DNA of 64,000 nt, from NCBI GenBank assembly GCA_017464425.1, contig JAFUDX010000025.1:186001-250000 (forward strand), read 5' to 3'. The notes below the pieces were generated by a model, which was given only the letters and a program-made list of their open reading frames with translations, ran no database searches and was not told the origin of the DNA. Position 1 is the first letter of the stretch. Every line of letters begins with the position of its first letter. The translations under genes and the position numbers were made by a program. This stretch comes from Treponema sp. (GTDB lineage Bacteria > Spirochaetota > Spirochaetia > Treponematales > Treponemataceae). Below are positions 45,386-54,952 of this stretch, in pieces.

Positions 45386-47562
45386 CGCCGCTTTAACTGT
45401 ACTCCCACAAAAATCAACAGAATCACAATCGGCAACGCAACAAAATGACCGACAATCGTTTTTGTTTTCTGAGCCGAGAATTCTTCTTCGCTTACGAGTT
45501 TATGCAATGCCGTAATCGGAGCCGATTTTTGCATGAGTGAGGCAAGTGCTTCTTCTCCACGCAACATAAAAAGCTCTTTCACGAAATAATCATAGTTTCT
45601 GAAATCACCGCTCGATTCTCCCGAAATAAAGCCCGTCATCAAGCTCGAAAGGAAAAACTGGTCAGAAACAAGCGAAATATTTTTGCTTCGCCCCGCGACA
45701 ATAAACTGTGCCACTTCAGAATCACTCGCTTGCGCAGTTTTTGGAATCAAAAATGGGTTCGTCAAAAACAAATCATCGTTTAATGAAGAATCTTTTGCAG
45801 GATTTTGAAGCCATGCCAAATTCGTCGTGTATAAAAGCGGCTCGACATTGCCATAAGGGAACAGCGGGCTTGCAAAAAAGACGGTTGCCCCCTGCTTTGC
45901 TTCTTTCTGACTTTGCAAAACCACCCAGAGCGGATAATTCACTGTTGCATATTCGGCAGTTGAGCCTTCACCACTTTCCATTGTGAGCGGATAGCATGAA
46001 ATATCTTCAACAAGCGCATTTCCGAACGCAAATCCCTTGCCGTTTAAATACGAAATAAATGAATCGCTTTGATTTTTTGAGATTTTCCATTCGTCTTCGA
46101 TTGTCGTATGAAACGGACTTGTCGCAACAAACAGTTTTGTTCCGCGTTCAACTGCATTCTGAAGTAAAAACGATTCCTCGTCCGTAAGATTTTTTGTTCC
46201 AAACAGCGCAATTTCATCATCAGCAGAAAGACCTTGAAGGACAGGCACAGCTGTAAAATCAGTAAGTTCTTCAACTTCAAATCCCCGCGAAGTGAGCCAG
46301 GGAGCGACATACAGATAACTTTCTGAAATATCACGGCCATTTCCACAGAGAAGATAGACTTTCCGAGTTTTTTGAGTAACGAACTGCTGGACTCGCTGGG
46401 TCAAATCATATTCAAGCGTATTCGTAGAAAGCGTAAACGGAATTACGGCAGATTCTTCAAGATATTGCAGAAGAATCGCAGAATACACCGTGACGAATTC
46501 AGTTTTGCTTCCGACTTCTCTTCTGATTTGCTGGCCTTGAATACCAAAATTTTTGAGTTTTTCAGGCTCCGCCTTTTTGAAGGCAAGTGTCACATTTTTT
46601 TCAGAGTGGGCGTAAGAAGAAAGAAACTGCGCTACATCCTCTGTCTGCGGATACAAATCCTTTAGTTCTTTTGAACGAAAATAGGTAATCCGAAGCGGAT
46701 GTTCAAGTTCTGAAAGCACGAGTTTGCTCGTCTGAGAAACGGAAAACTGTTTTGCCTGTGAAAGATCCAGCCTGAAATACAAATTTTTGCTTGAAAGTGA
46801 CAGAAAAATAAAAATCAGGGCAAAAAGAAGCGATGTAAACTTCGATGATTTTTTTCCAAGCCGCTTGTATTCAAAGAGAACCGACAGCAAAATCAACAGG
46901 AAAGAAAAAAGCACATAATACGCACAATTCCGTGAATCTAAAATTCCCTTGCCAAAAGAATCGAAATGCCAGGCAAACGAAAATTCCTGACACAAAAAGG
47001 TAAAAAATGAATTGGTTTTAAAATAGAGCGGCACAAGATGAAGAAAATTCACACAGGCAAGCACAACAACAGAAATGATGATTGGAAGAATAAACGAATG
47101 AAAAAAAACAGCAAAAAGAAGGCCAGTCAAACTTATGGAAAGGAACAAAAAGAAAAAAATACCAAAAAATCCGCTAAAACACTGACCGATGTCAACCGTT
47201 CCAAAAAATGAAACACAGAGGGGAACGGACACGAGCAGAATAACAGGAAGAAAAACCGCCGTACAGACAGCACAATTGAGCGAGAGAAAGCGATTGAATG
47301 GCGAAACCGGAATTGAATCATCAAGCAAAAGCGGACGAACTCGGAGCACAAGCAGAGGAATGGCGATAGTGCTTATATAGGGAATTGCATTAAAAAAAGG
47401 GCGAAGATTTGTTGAGCCGAATCCTGCAACAAAAAACTTACCCGCAAAGAAAAATCGGAACGAACAAAAAAGAATCGTCAGAATAGAAGTCACATAAAAA
47501 AGCGGATCAATGAGATACGAAAAAAGGGCGGTTTTATACAACACACGGAATTTTTTCATCAT
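45346..47562 (-). CDS. ABC-2 permease fused to a GldG-like domain
   Basis: 738 residues. The N-terminal ~260 residues form about seven membrane helices of an ABC-2-type permease. The following part (about 265-700) resembles the GldG / 'uncharacterized ABC transport' extracytoplasmic domain, and a last helix (about 700-722) returns to the membrane. In gliding Bacteroidetes GldF and GldG are separate; here both appear in one chain. It overlaps the ATPase gene by 4 bp. The substrate is unknown. Its 3' end overlaps the convergent HPt gene by 40 bp. Confidence 0.82.
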   Translation of the reverse strand: MMKKFRVLYKTALFSYLIDPLFYVTSILTILFCSFRFFFAGKFFVAGFGSTNLRPFFNAIPYISTIAIPLLVLRVRPLLLDDSIPVSPFNRFLSLNCAVCTAVFLPVILLVSVPLCVSFFGTVDIGQCFSGFFGIFFFLFLSISLTGLLFAVFFHSFILPIIISVVVLACVNFLHLVPLYFKTNSFFTFLCQEFSFAWHFDSFGKGILDSRNCAYYVLFSFLLILLSVLFEYKRLGKKSSKFTSLLFALIFIFLSLSSKNLYFRLDLSQAKQFSVSQTSKLVLSELEHPLRITYFRSKELKDLYPQTEDVAQFLSSYAHSEKNVTLAFKKAEPEKLKNFGIQGQQIRREVGSKTEFVTVYSAILLQYLEESAVIPFTLSTNTLEYDLTQRVQQFVTQKTRKVYLLCGNGRDISESYLYVAPWLTSRGFEVEELTDFTAVPVLQGLSADDEIALFGTKNLTDEESFLLQNAVERGTKLFVATSPFHTTIEDEWKISKNQSDSFISYLNGKGFAFGNALVEDISCYPLTMESGEGSTAEYATVNYPLWVVLQSQKEAKQGATVFFASPLFPYGNVEPLLYTTNLAWLQNPAKDSSLNDDLFLTNPFLIPKTAQASDSEVAQFIVAGRSKNISLVSDQFFLSSLMTGFISGESSGDFRNYDYFVKELFMLRGEEALASLMQKSAPITALHKLVSEEEFSAQKTKTIVGHFVALPIVILLIFVGVQLKRRYSVPFKNATASA

Positions 47563-48272
47563 TCGCTCCCCTTTTGGCTTGTGATTTTAAAAAATGCCTC
47601 CTCAAGATTCGCGCAGTTATACTGCAACGCGATGTGGGAAGCAGAGCCAAAGGCAACACATTTTCCTTCATGAATAATGCATACCTTGTCACACAATGCC
47701 TCGACTTCCTGCATCAAATGAGTTGAAAGCAAAATCGTGTGCTCCGCTTTAAGTGATTTTATGAATTCCCGCACATGTATGATTTGCGCAGGATCCAACC
47801 CACTCGTACATTCATCCAAAACCAGAACGGGCGGATTATACAACAAACTTTGGGCAAAATTCACCCGCTGACGCTGGCCTTTTGAAAGCGTGCGAATTTT
47901 TTTGCATAGGATTTCGGACAGAAGGTCAGTCTGAAGGGTAAAATCTTTGACTCCATGCAAACGCGCGACCATGTTCAGATATTCAGAAACGGTATATTCG
48001 TCTGGAAGTTGTGGCTCTTCCTGAACAAATCCCGTAAGATTTCTGACAATTTCTGGGTGTTCACTTGCATTCACCCCATCCACCAAAACGGTTCCGCTTG
48101 TCGCAAAATGCCGCGCTGCAATTGCTTTTAAAATAGTTGTTTTTCCCGCACCGTTCAAGCCTAAAAGAGCCGTGATTTCACCATTTTGACAGGTAAAAGA
48201 AAAATTCTGAACGGCAAACGGCGCATTTCTTTGAGAAGAATATGATTTTGAGAATTCCCGAAGTTCAATCAT
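47559..48272 (-). CDS. ABC transporter ATPase (GldA-like)
   Basis: 237 residues: Walker A GLNGAGKT, Q-loop in GFVQEEPQLPDE, signature TLSKGQRQRVNFAQS, Walker B VLVLDECTSGLD, H-loop STHLMQE. It is the energy subunit of the permease that overlaps it by 4 bp. The DinG-like helicase gene ends 4 bp upstream, so all are in one operon from the synthetase promoter at 52010-52037. Confidence 0.95.
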   Translation of the reverse strand: MIELREFSKSYSSQRNAPFAVQNFSFTCQNGEITALLGLNGAGKTTILKAIAARHFATSGTVLVDGVNASEHPEIVRNLTGFVQEEPQLPDEYTVSEYLNMVARLHGVKDFTLQTDLLSEILCKKIRTLSKGQRQRVNFAQSLLYNPPVLVLDECTSGLDPAQIIHVREFIKSLKAEHTILLSTHLMQEVEALCDKVCIIHEGKCVAFGSASHIALQYNCANLEEAFFKITSQKGSE

Positions 48273-48276
48273 TTCT

Positions 48277-50742
48277 CTAAAGACTGTACCGCAAATTTGC
48301 TATATTTTCAATTCTCCGCGTAATTTCTGAAATCGGCTTATAGACAATCTCGCACTTCGGAATGCTCTCTGTGAACATTCTCCCGTAGGATTTTTCGATA
48401 ATCCGCCTGTCGAGGGCAACAACCGCGCCCTTGTCGTCTCCGCGCCGAATCAAACGCCCGAAGCCCTGACGGAATTTTATGATCGCCTGCGGAACGCTCA
48501 GCTCCATGAACGGAAAGCCGCCTTTTTTTGAAATCTGCTCGCTCCGCGCGGCAAACACGGGGTCGCTTGGCACGCCAAACGGAAGCTTCACGATAATCAC
48601 GAGCGAAAGAGACTCGCCCGGCACATCCACGCCCTCCCAAAATGAATCGGTCGCAAAAAGACAGCTTGAAACATCGTCCTTAAATTGCGAAAGCAAGCGG
48701 AATCGGTCATCATCGCCCTGCTTTAGGACCGTGATGCCAGATGAGCGAAGCCGAGTTCGGGCAGTGTCGCATGCGTGACGAAGAGAATCGTACGCGGTAA
48801 ACAGCACGAGCGTTTTTCCGCCCGCCGTCTCAATCAGATGAACGATTGCGTCTTCTATAAAATTCTGAAAATTCTCGTTGTCGGAGAACGGCGCGTCGCT
48901 CGGAACGGCAAAAAACATATTTTTTTCATACGGAAACGGAGAGGCAAATTCACCGCTCTTCACGCGCTCTTTTTCGATAAAATTGATTCCAACACGCTTT
49001 TTCCAAAAATCAAAGCTCTTGCTGATAGAAATCGTTGCCGAAGTACACACGATGCTTTTCATCGGCTCAAACACGCCCTTGTTCATGAGCGGGGCAATGT
49101 CAAGCGGCGTTTCGTTGAATTCATAGTACATCGGATTGTCAAGATTTTTCGTCATTGCAGGGGGAAGCCGCTTTGCACCAATCCAAAACACGCTCTCGGC
49201 ATGCTCTTCCCACGAAACAAAGTTCTGGCAGACTTCAACCATTGTGTCGAGCCTTCGCAAAACCGCCTTCGATTCGTAAATCACCGAGTTGTCCAAATCG
49301 TCCTCGTCAATTCCGTCGATGATTTCACGCATGATTCCGCAGATTGTCGCAAGATTTTTCTGCAAAGCGATGATTTTTTTGATAAGCTCAGAAAATCGAG
49401 GGGCAGTTCCCTCAAAAAGCCTGATGTTGAATTCCCTGCCGAGCACCGCCGCCGCCGTTTCTTCAAGGCTCGCGATGGATTCTTTCGCGCGCTCGATTTC
49501 GTTTTTCACAAGGTCGGATTTGTCTTCGATTTTAGAAAGAGCCGAAAGCGTGAACACATAGCCCGTAGAACTCGCCTTCCGCTGACGGTAAATCAAATTC
49601 AGCTGCTTTAGGATTCTGAATCGGTTAAGTGAATTTGAAAAAAAACTCGTTGCCGCGTCCTCGATTCCGTGCGCCTCGTCAAAGACAATCCGCTTGTACG
49701 GGGGAAGCACCGCCGTGTCGTCATAGCCCGCGCCGTTCATGCGTGACTCAATGTCCGCAAATAGCATGTGATGGTTCACCACGAGAATGTTTGCGTCCGC
49801 CGCCTCTTTTCGCACCTTCATCACAAAACATTTTTCGCGGAACTTGCACCGCATTCCCATGCACGCGTCCGCCTCAGAATTGATTCGCTGCCACAGGTTT
49901 TCGGGCGGAAGGAAACTCAAATCGCTCTTGCTTCCCGTTTTGCTTTCTTTTGCCCACGACGCTATTTTGTCAAAAATCTCCGTTTCATCGCTGAATAAAT
50001 CCCGCTCCGCGCCCACTTCAGAAAGCCGCCGCAAGCACACATAATTCTGTCGCCCTTTCACGAGAATCGACTTCACTTTCTTTCCGATGATTTTTTCTGC
50101 CTGCGGAATGTCCTTTTCTGAAAGCTGCTGCTGGAGATTGATTGTGCCCGTGGAAATAACAACGCGCTCGCGGTTCGCCAACGCCCAGAGCATAGACGGC
50201 ACGAGATAGGCAAACGATTTTCCGACGCCCGTTCCCGCCTCAAACACGCCCACCGCCTCATCGTTGAAAGTGTGCGCGATTTCCTTGACAAGCTCAATCT
50301 GGCTCGGTCGCTCCTCAAAATACGGCGAGATTTTTGCAAGCGGACCTGATTTTGAAAGGTACACCGCCGTTTCATCAGAATCAAGTTTTTTGGTCACAGT
50401 CGGCTTTATCGGCTCCATGACCACATACACTTCGCTCACCGAATTATTGACAATGTAAAATCCCTGCGCCTTTTCAGAAGCGTCAGAAGCGACCATTAAA
50501 TCCGCGCCAGAGGGCTGTAAATTACCAGAAGGGTGATTGTGAATTAAAACCGAAGCCTCGCGCGCAAAAGAAAAATTCACGGGAACTGTGTCCGCGTTCC
50601 CCCTAGAGCCCGCCACGACCGAGACAACAACGCCCTCAGCATCAATATTCCCCGCAAAAAAAACTTCATTCCCGCCCGCGCTCTCAATCTGCCGCCGCAT
50701 CTCCTCGCGCACCAAAGGCGAAAAGCGTTTGTTGATTTCCAT
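48277..50742 (-). CDS. DinG-type iron-sulfur helicase with N-terminal JAB/RadC-like domain
   Basis: 821 residues. The N-terminal ~115 residues hold a JAMM-type site (Glu26, His68, His70, Asp81 in HNHPSGNLQPSGAD) as in RadC. The rest is a superfamily 2 XPD/DinG helicase: Walker A AGTGVGKS (169-176), four cluster cysteines (236, 294, 299, 305), DEAH (355-358) and motif VI QGFGRLIRR. DinG unwinds DNA forks, R-loops or G-quadruplexes. The JAB part may be a metallo-hydrolase or a binding module. The gene lies 9 bp after the (p)ppGpp synthetase gene and 4 bp before the ABC ATPase gene. Confidence 0.93.
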   Translation of the reverse strand: MEINKRFSPLVREEMRRQIESAGGNEVFFAGNIDAEGVVVSVVAGSRGNADTVPVNFSFAREASVLIHNHPSGNLQPSGADLMVASDASEKAQGFYIVNNSVSEVYVVMEPIKPTVTKKLDSDETAVYLSKSGPLAKISPYFEERPSQIELVKEIAHTFNDEAVGVFEAGTGVGKSFAYLVPSMLWALANRERVVISTGTINLQQQLSEKDIPQAEKIIGKKVKSILVKGRQNYVCLRRLSEVGAERDLFSDETEIFDKIASWAKESKTGSKSDLSFLPPENLWQRINSEADACMGMRCKFREKCFVMKVRKEAADANILVVNHHMLFADIESRMNGAGYDDTAVLPPYKRIVFDEAHGIEDAATSFFSNSLNRFRILKQLNLIYRQRKASSTGYVFTLSALSKIEDKSDLVKNEIERAKESIASLEETAAAVLGREFNIRLFEGTAPRFSELIKKIIALQKNLATICGIMREIIDGIDEDDLDNSVIYESKAVLRRLDTMVEVCQNFVSWEEHAESVFWIGAKRLPPAMTKNLDNPMYYEFNETPLDIAPLMNKGVFEPMKSIVCTSATISISKSFDFWKKRVGINFIEKERVKSGEFASPFPYEKNMFFAVPSDAPFSDNENFQNFIEDAIVHLIETAGGKTLVLFTAYDSLRHACDTARTRLRSSGITVLKQGDDDRFRLLSQFKDDVSSCLFATDSFWEGVDVPGESLSLVIIVKLPFGVPSDPVFAARSEQISKKGGFPFMELSVPQAIIKFRQGFGRLIRRGDDKGAVVALDRRIIEKSYGRMFTESIPKCEIVYKPISEITRRIENIANLRYSL

Positions 50743-50751
50743 TCTGTTATT

Positions 50752-52002
50752 CTACATCTTCATTCCGAATTTTTCCATCAGTTTTGCGTGGAGATTTTCT
50801 GTTTCGGCATCGTTTAAGCCGAGCGATTGCGCGTCGGTCACATCTTTTAGCGCGTTGTCGAAATCGCCGAGCTTGTAGTATGAAACCGCCCGCCTAAAAT
50901 GCGCGTGCGACTGATACTCATTGATTCGGATTGACTCGCTGTAAGCCGCAATCGCCTCTTCGTGCTTGTTCATAATGCTCAGAACAATTCCGATGTAATA
51001 GTACGAGCGGAACGCGTTCGGGTCGTAGACAACGCTTTTTTGGAAATCTTCGAGCGAGGCGGTGTAATTGTTCTGCGAGAAATACGCCATGCCGCGGTGC
51101 TTGTGAATGACGGCGAGGACGGGCGCGGCGGGAGTCGGCTCGGAATTGATGATGATTGAGTAGATTTCGACCGCTTTTTCCAAATCGCCGTGGTTGTGCG
51201 CCTGAATCGCTTCGAGAATCATGTCGTCAATCGTGCCGTGCACATACGGCGAAACTCGGCTAATGCTTTTTGGCTCTGGGTTTTCGATTTTTTTGCCGTT
51301 TGAAGAAAGTGTGAGCTCGTCTGCCTTTTCATAGAACGAAGCGCGGCGAGCCTCAACCTCTCCCTGCAATTTCTTTTGATAGTCGCGGATTTCTTGGAAG
51401 ATAATATCTGCCAAAGTAAGGCTTGCGTTCATTGAAGCAAGTTTTCGGCGTAACGGCATGTCGAACGGCGTGAATTCAGACTTGTAGATAAGCTCATGCT
51501 CCACTTCCGCCCATGCGTCCTGCAAAATCGTGCGGATTTGAATTTCGCACACGAGCGTTTCAGGAAGCGGTAAATCGCATTTTTTTGGCATACAGTCTTT
51601 GGGAATTGAGACGAGCACATGCACCGACTCATAGCCGAATTCGCGGAAACTCTGCTGCGCGCCCTTGTACTCCACTTCTTTGACGACGAAATTGTCTTTG
51701 ATTTGCTGCTCGACTTCGCTCAAATCTTCAAGGAAAGCGCAGATGACGCGGATTCCCATCATGTCAGTGAGCTCGACAAAATTATTTTTTTCAGCCTCCT
51801 CGCCTTTTAAGCGAAGCACCTTGCGATAGTAACTGTTGAATGATTTTACACGAGATTTATATGTTGGGTTTGAAGACAATTGAAGCGTTTTGCGCAGTTT
51901 GTTTTCTACATTGGTTACGATTTCTGAGAAAACAGGCTTGTATGACTCATAAGTGACTTTAATATTATTCTTGCTCGGAAGTGAATTTACGAAGTTTTCC
52001 AT
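50752..52002 (-). CDS. (p)ppGpp synthetase (RelA/SpoT domain) with C-terminal TPRs
   Basis: 416 residues. Residues ~40-215 are the RelA/SpoT synthetase: RVKSFNSYYRKVLR, ELTDMMGIRVICAF, GYESVHVLV, and CEIQIRTILQDAWAEVEHEL. No HD hydrolase and no TGS or ACT domain is present, so it resembles a small alarmone synthetase. Residues ~260-410 form about four tetratricopeptide repeats that could bind a regulator. -10 TAAAAT ends 7 nt from the ATG and no Shine-Dalgarno is present, suggesting a leaderless mRNA. It is the first gene of the operon running to 45346. Confidence 0.92.
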   Translation of the reverse strand: MENFVNSLPSKNNIKVTYESYKPVFSEIVTNVENKLRKTLQLSSNPTYKSRVKSFNSYYRKVLRLKGEEAEKNNFVELTDMMGIRVICAFLEDLSEVEQQIKDNFVVKEVEYKGAQQSFREFGYESVHVLVSIPKDCMPKKCDLPLPETLVCEIQIRTILQDAWAEVEHELIYKSEFTPFDMPLRRKLASMNASLTLADIIFQEIRDYQKKLQGEVEARRASFYEKADELTLSSNGKKIENPEPKSISRVSPYVHGTIDDMILEAIQAHNHGDLEKAVEIYSIIINSEPTPAAPVLAVIHKHRGMAYFSQNNYTASLEDFQKSVVYDPNAFRSYYYIGIVLSIMNKHEEAIAAYSESIRINEYQSHAHFRRAVSYYKLGDFDNALKDVTDAQSLGLNDAETENLHAKLMEKFGMKM

Positions 52003-52009
52003 ATCTAGA

Positions 52010-52037
52010 ATTTTACCATAAAATCAGCGTAAATCAA
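52010..52037 (-). promoter_or_regulatory. Promoter of the (p)ppGpp synthetase operon
   Basis: Minus strand TTGATT (52037-52032), 16-bp spacer, TAAAAT (52015-52010). The predicted start lies at the ATG. Confidence 0.7.
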
Positions 52038-52055
52038 GCAGAATATTTTAAAGAC

Positions 52056-52085
52056 AAAAAACCGCCTGCAAAAGCAAGCGGTTTT
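52056..52085 (-). terminator. Rho-independent terminator after flaA
   Basis: On the minus strand AAAACCGCTTGC, loop TTTT, GCAGGCGGTTTT, then further Ts (T6 tract 52061-52056). Stem of about 12 bp with one G-T pair. Confidence 0.9.
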
Positions 52086-52103
52086 AACCAGGAATCTAGT
52101 TAC

Positions 52104-53219
52104 TTATTTTGCGTCAGCTGCCTGACCACCGTTAGACTGAGCACTTGAAGAGCTGTTCGGATCAACAGTTGGTGTGAAGTCTTCTTCGACAGCCATCTTC
52201 TGTTTTTCAACATAGCGGTTAACCTGCTTGTTGCCGAAGCGTGACATTTCAAGAGCCTGTCGAGCGTTTTCTTTCTTTGTGATGATACCCCAAATATCTT
52301 CGTCAGAGATATCGCGTTCTGTCTCAAGATTTGCTTTATCGTAGATGATTTTAACATCTTTGAAGTAACCGATGAAGTCATCGCCGATGTGAGCAGCGTC
52401 ACGAGCAATCTGGAAGCCTTCGAATTTTACGAATGGCTCACCGCGTGGATAGATTGGGTAAACACGAATTTCGCGAGTGCGAACTTCTGAAATATATTCT
52501 GGGTTGTTCCATTCAAGTGTTTTCCAACCGTCGAAACCAAGATATCCCATGAAGTAGCGGCGTGTAACACCGTCATTGTCACTCAAGAGAGCATAGAGAC
52601 CATGTGGGAAGTTCATACCCATTGTGGTAACAGCAATCTTTTTGAGAGTGCCAACATTCTTAACGAGACCATATGCTGGAGAAGCTTTGTCGCTTGGATT
52701 GTCTGACTCAAACTGCCATTTTGGACCAGAAGAATCACCATCGCTATTCTCTGCTTTCTGGCGAGTTCCGTTTTCGTCAAGCTCGCCATATGGTTCATAG
52801 GCCGGAATTGAGAACGGTGGAACGATTTTTGCGTTTGCATTGTAAGCACCGCTTGGGAAAACAACACGAACACCCATTACATGCTCAAAGGTCTTTGATT
52901 TTGCATCTCTTACCTGAGACAATGCCAAGCTTGTGACATTGCGTGCAGAACTGTTAAGAACGACTTCCCATTCTGTGAGAGCGAGAGAAGAACGCATGAG
53001 CTCTTTCTGATCTGAGCTTGCAGATGCACCAGCGGCCTTGCGGTAGTCCATCAAAGTACGGTGATTCTGATTGTTAGTTTTCTCTCCGTCGTAATCCTGT
53101 GGATAGACGGCCTCGTCCGCCGTAAGCAATGAAAAGTCGATAAGGGTTCTTTCTTCTGCAAAAGATGAAAGTCCTACGAGAGTAATCAATGCTGCCGATA
53201 AAACCAAAGTTTTCTTCAT
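52104..53219 (-). CDS. flaA: Flagellar filament outer-layer (sheath) protein FlaA
   Basis: Coats the FlaB core of spirochaete periplasmic flagella. The 371 residues start with a cleavable signal peptide (1-21, ending SSFAEE). Typical blocks are VMGVRVVFPSGAYN, KWQFES...ASPAYGLVKNVGTLKKIAVTTMGMNFPH in separate parts, LYALLSDNDG, FMGYLGFDGWKTLEWNNP and IGYFKDVKIIYDKA. The C-terminus is Ser/Gln/Ala-rich and probably flexible. A consensus sigma-70 promoter and an AAGGAG site precede it, as expected for FlaA, which is exported by Sec and not by the flagellar system. A strong terminator follows. Confidence 0.95.
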   Translation of the reverse strand: MKKTLVLSAALITLVGLSSFAEERTLIDFSLLTADEAVYPQDYDGEKTNNQNHRTLMDYRKAAGASASSDQKELMRSSLALTEWEVVLNSSARNVTSLALSQVRDAKSKTFEHVMGVRVVFPSGAYNANAKIVPPFSIPAYEPYGELDENGTRQKAENSDGDSSGPKWQFESDNPSDKASPAYGLVKNVGTLKKIAVTTMGMNFPHGLYALLSDNDGVTRRYFMGYLGFDGWKTLEWNNPEYISEVRTREIRVYPIYPRGEPFVKFEGFQIARDAAHIGDDFIGYFKDVKIIYDKANLETERDISDEDIWGIITKKENARQALEMSRFGNKQVNRYVEKQKMAVEEDFTPTVDPNSSSSAQSNGGQAADAK

Positions 53220-53266
53220 TTTGAAGCTCCTTTTTACTCAATATGATGTAGCCTTGTATATCTTAC

Positions 53267-53295
53267 AGTATCTAACATATATCGATTTTTGTCAA
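53267..53295 (-). promoter_or_regulatory. Promoter of flaA
   Basis: Minus strand TTGACA (53295-53290), 17-bp spacer, GATACT (53272-53267). The leader is about 41 nt with AAGGAG before the ATG. Confidence 0.78.
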
Positions 53296-53314
53296 CGAAA
53301 AATTTATATAATTT

Positions 53315-53797
53315 TCAGTCTTTTAAATCTAAATCAATAAAATTTCCGTCAATAAAAATTTCTATATTTTTGATTCCTGTAAAATTCTTTTTGATATTTT
53401 TTTTGAGAAGCGCAACAGCCCGCGACATCTCACAAGAGCCGTCCTCCTGCAACACCGCATCTTCGGAAAGCCCGACATACAGCGTTTTATTTTTAAGGAC
53501 GCAATATTCCCGTTTTGTTCCCGAAGTAAAAATCGGGCGGCTTCGATACACAGAAGGACCGAGCAAAAGTTCATCAATATAGCATTGGATTTTCCCCTGA
53601 ACTGCTTCTGAATCAATATAACGGACTTCTTTCTGAAGTTTAGACGAGCCAGAAATCGGAAAATAAAACACGCGGCGGTCAGTGCCAAGATGAGACAGAA
53701 TATGAAGCACAATGAGCAGAACGATGATTCCGCCTGCGATAAGAGCAATTTTGAATTTATTCTTTTTCAGAACCTGCACACAACTTTCAATTTTCAT
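53315..53797 (-). CDS. GerMN-domain membrane protein
   Basis: 160 residues; one membrane helix (about 15-37) then a beta-alpha domain resembling GerMN (Sporulation/germination) domains, with IDELLLGPSVYRSRPIF followed by VLKNKTLYVGLSEDAV. In non-sporulating bacteria such domains are linked to cell-envelope or peptidoglycan work, which fits its place 15 bp after the amidase gene. Its start codon lies in an A/T repeat of the CAACTTTCAATTTTCA family. The exact role is unknown. Confidence 0.72.
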   Translation of the reverse strand: MKIESCVQVLKKNKFKIALIAGGIIVLLIVLHILSHLGTDRRVFYFPISGSSKLQKEVRYIDSEAVQGKIQCYIDELLLGPSVYRSRPIFTSGTKREYCVLKNKTLYVGLSEDAVLQEDGSCEMSRAVALLKKNIKKNFTGIKNIEIFIDGNFIDLDLKD

Positions 53798-53812
53798 TTT
53801 TCATTTTCCGTT

Positions 53813-54841
53813 TTAGTGCCCTGTAAAGCCCCGTGAACGCTCGAAATGCGTGACGAACGCGGATAGACCATTATATATGCCGAGCGACATTTTTTGCAAG
53901 TATGAATTGTCGGCGAGGAGCGCGGCTTCTTTTTCGTTTGAAAGGAATCCGACTTCCACAAGGACGGCGGGCATGTTTGAATTCTTGACGACAAACCACT
54001 CCTCCGCCTTGATTCCACGCGGTGAAGAAAGATTTCCGACTTGTGCGGCGATTCCGTCCATGATGAATTTTGCGATTAAAATGCTTTCGGTAGTGTATTC
54101 TTCTTCCATCATGGAATTCATGACATTGAAGAGATTTTTATCGACATCGCCCGTTTTTTCGAGGACAGTGCGACGGTAGCCAGGAGAAAGATACCAGGTC
54201 TCGTAGCCGCTCGCTTTTTTGTCGAGGGAAGAATTGACATGCACGGAGACATACAGAATCGCTTCCTTTTCGCCGAGTTTTACGGAATTGGCGATTTCAG
54301 TGCGCTCGGAAAGAGAAAGAAAAACATCCGTGTTGCGCGTCATAAGGATTTTTTTGTCGGGATAAGCGGCTTTGAGGCGCGAATAGAGCATTTTTCCGAC
54401 CGAGAGATTCACATCTTTTTCGCGGACGGTGAGTTTTTTTCCTTTGATTGTATGCGTCATCTGCGCGCCGGGGTCTTTTCCGCCGTGACCGGGGTCTATG
54501 AGAATCGCGCCGATTTTGTAGCCGCCAGATTCGGCTGTTTCTGTTTTAAAAAGTTTGTTTGCGCTGTCCAAGAAATTTTTAGTAACAAAAAGCACTCCAT
54601 CCGTTATGATGGGCGCATCGGTAAGGGCAAGTTTTTTGAAATCCTGCAGCACGAATGAATCCCCTGCCCGAAAAGAAATCTGATGTCCGTTTTTTTCAAG
54701 CAGCCCCGCCCCGCTCAATGAATCCCAATACACCGTCGCGCCCAGTTTTTCGGACTCGGTGATGAGGTTGAGGTTCGCTGATTGGGCATATACCGTAAAC
54801 AGAGAAAATAAAACTGTCAGAAATAAAAATATTCGTTTCAT
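53813..54841 (-). CDS. N-acetylmuramoyl-L-alanine amidase (Amidase_3)
   Basis: Zinc amidase that cuts the stem peptide from muramic acid in peptidoglycan. With the start at ATG 54841 the signal peptide is residues 1-19. The N-terminal ~95 residues look like an AMIN-like or copper-amine-oxidase-like beta domain. The catalytic part has IDPGHGGKDPGA (zinc His), VREKDVNLSV (zinc Glu), VSVHVNSS (zinc His) and PAVLVEVGFLSN (catalytic Glu), so it should be active. An in-frame TTG lies upstream at 54865 inside a repeat region and is unlikely as a start. Confidence 0.93.
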   Translation of the reverse strand: MKRIFLFLTVLFSLFTVYAQSANLNLITESEKLGATVYWDSLSGAGLLEKNGHQISFRAGDSFVLQDFKKLALTDAPIITDGVLFVTKNFLDSANKLFKTETAESGGYKIGAILIDPGHGGKDPGAQMTHTIKGKKLTVREKDVNLSVGKMLYSRLKAAYPDKKILMTRNTDVFLSLSERTEIANSVKLGEKEAILYVSVHVNSSLDKKASGYETWYLSPGYRRTVLEKTGDVDKNLFNVMNSMMEEEYTTESILIAKFIMDGIAAQVGNLSSPRGIKAEEWFVVKNSNMPAVLVEVGFLSNEKEAALLADNSYLQKMSLGIYNGLSAFVTHFERSRGFTGH

Positions 54842-54842
54842 A

Positions 54843-54952
54843 GTGATTTTGTGAGCAGTGAGCAATGTGCAGTGAGCAATTTTAGATTGCTTCGCCTATG
54901 GCTCGCAATGACCAAATGATGTTACCTTCTCACTGCTAACTGCTCACTCCTA
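54843..54952. repeat. Composite intergenic repeat (GTGAGCAGTGAGCA and CATTGCGAG types)
   Basis: Tandem GTGAGCAGTGAGCA-like units (54851-54880) face inverted CTCACTGCTAACTGCTCACT units (54931-54950). Between them is, on the minus strand, a CATTGCGAGCC...GGCGAAGCAATCT element. It fills the gap between the ATP-grasp and amidase genes, and its edge supplies the ATP-grasp stop codon. Confidence 0.75.
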
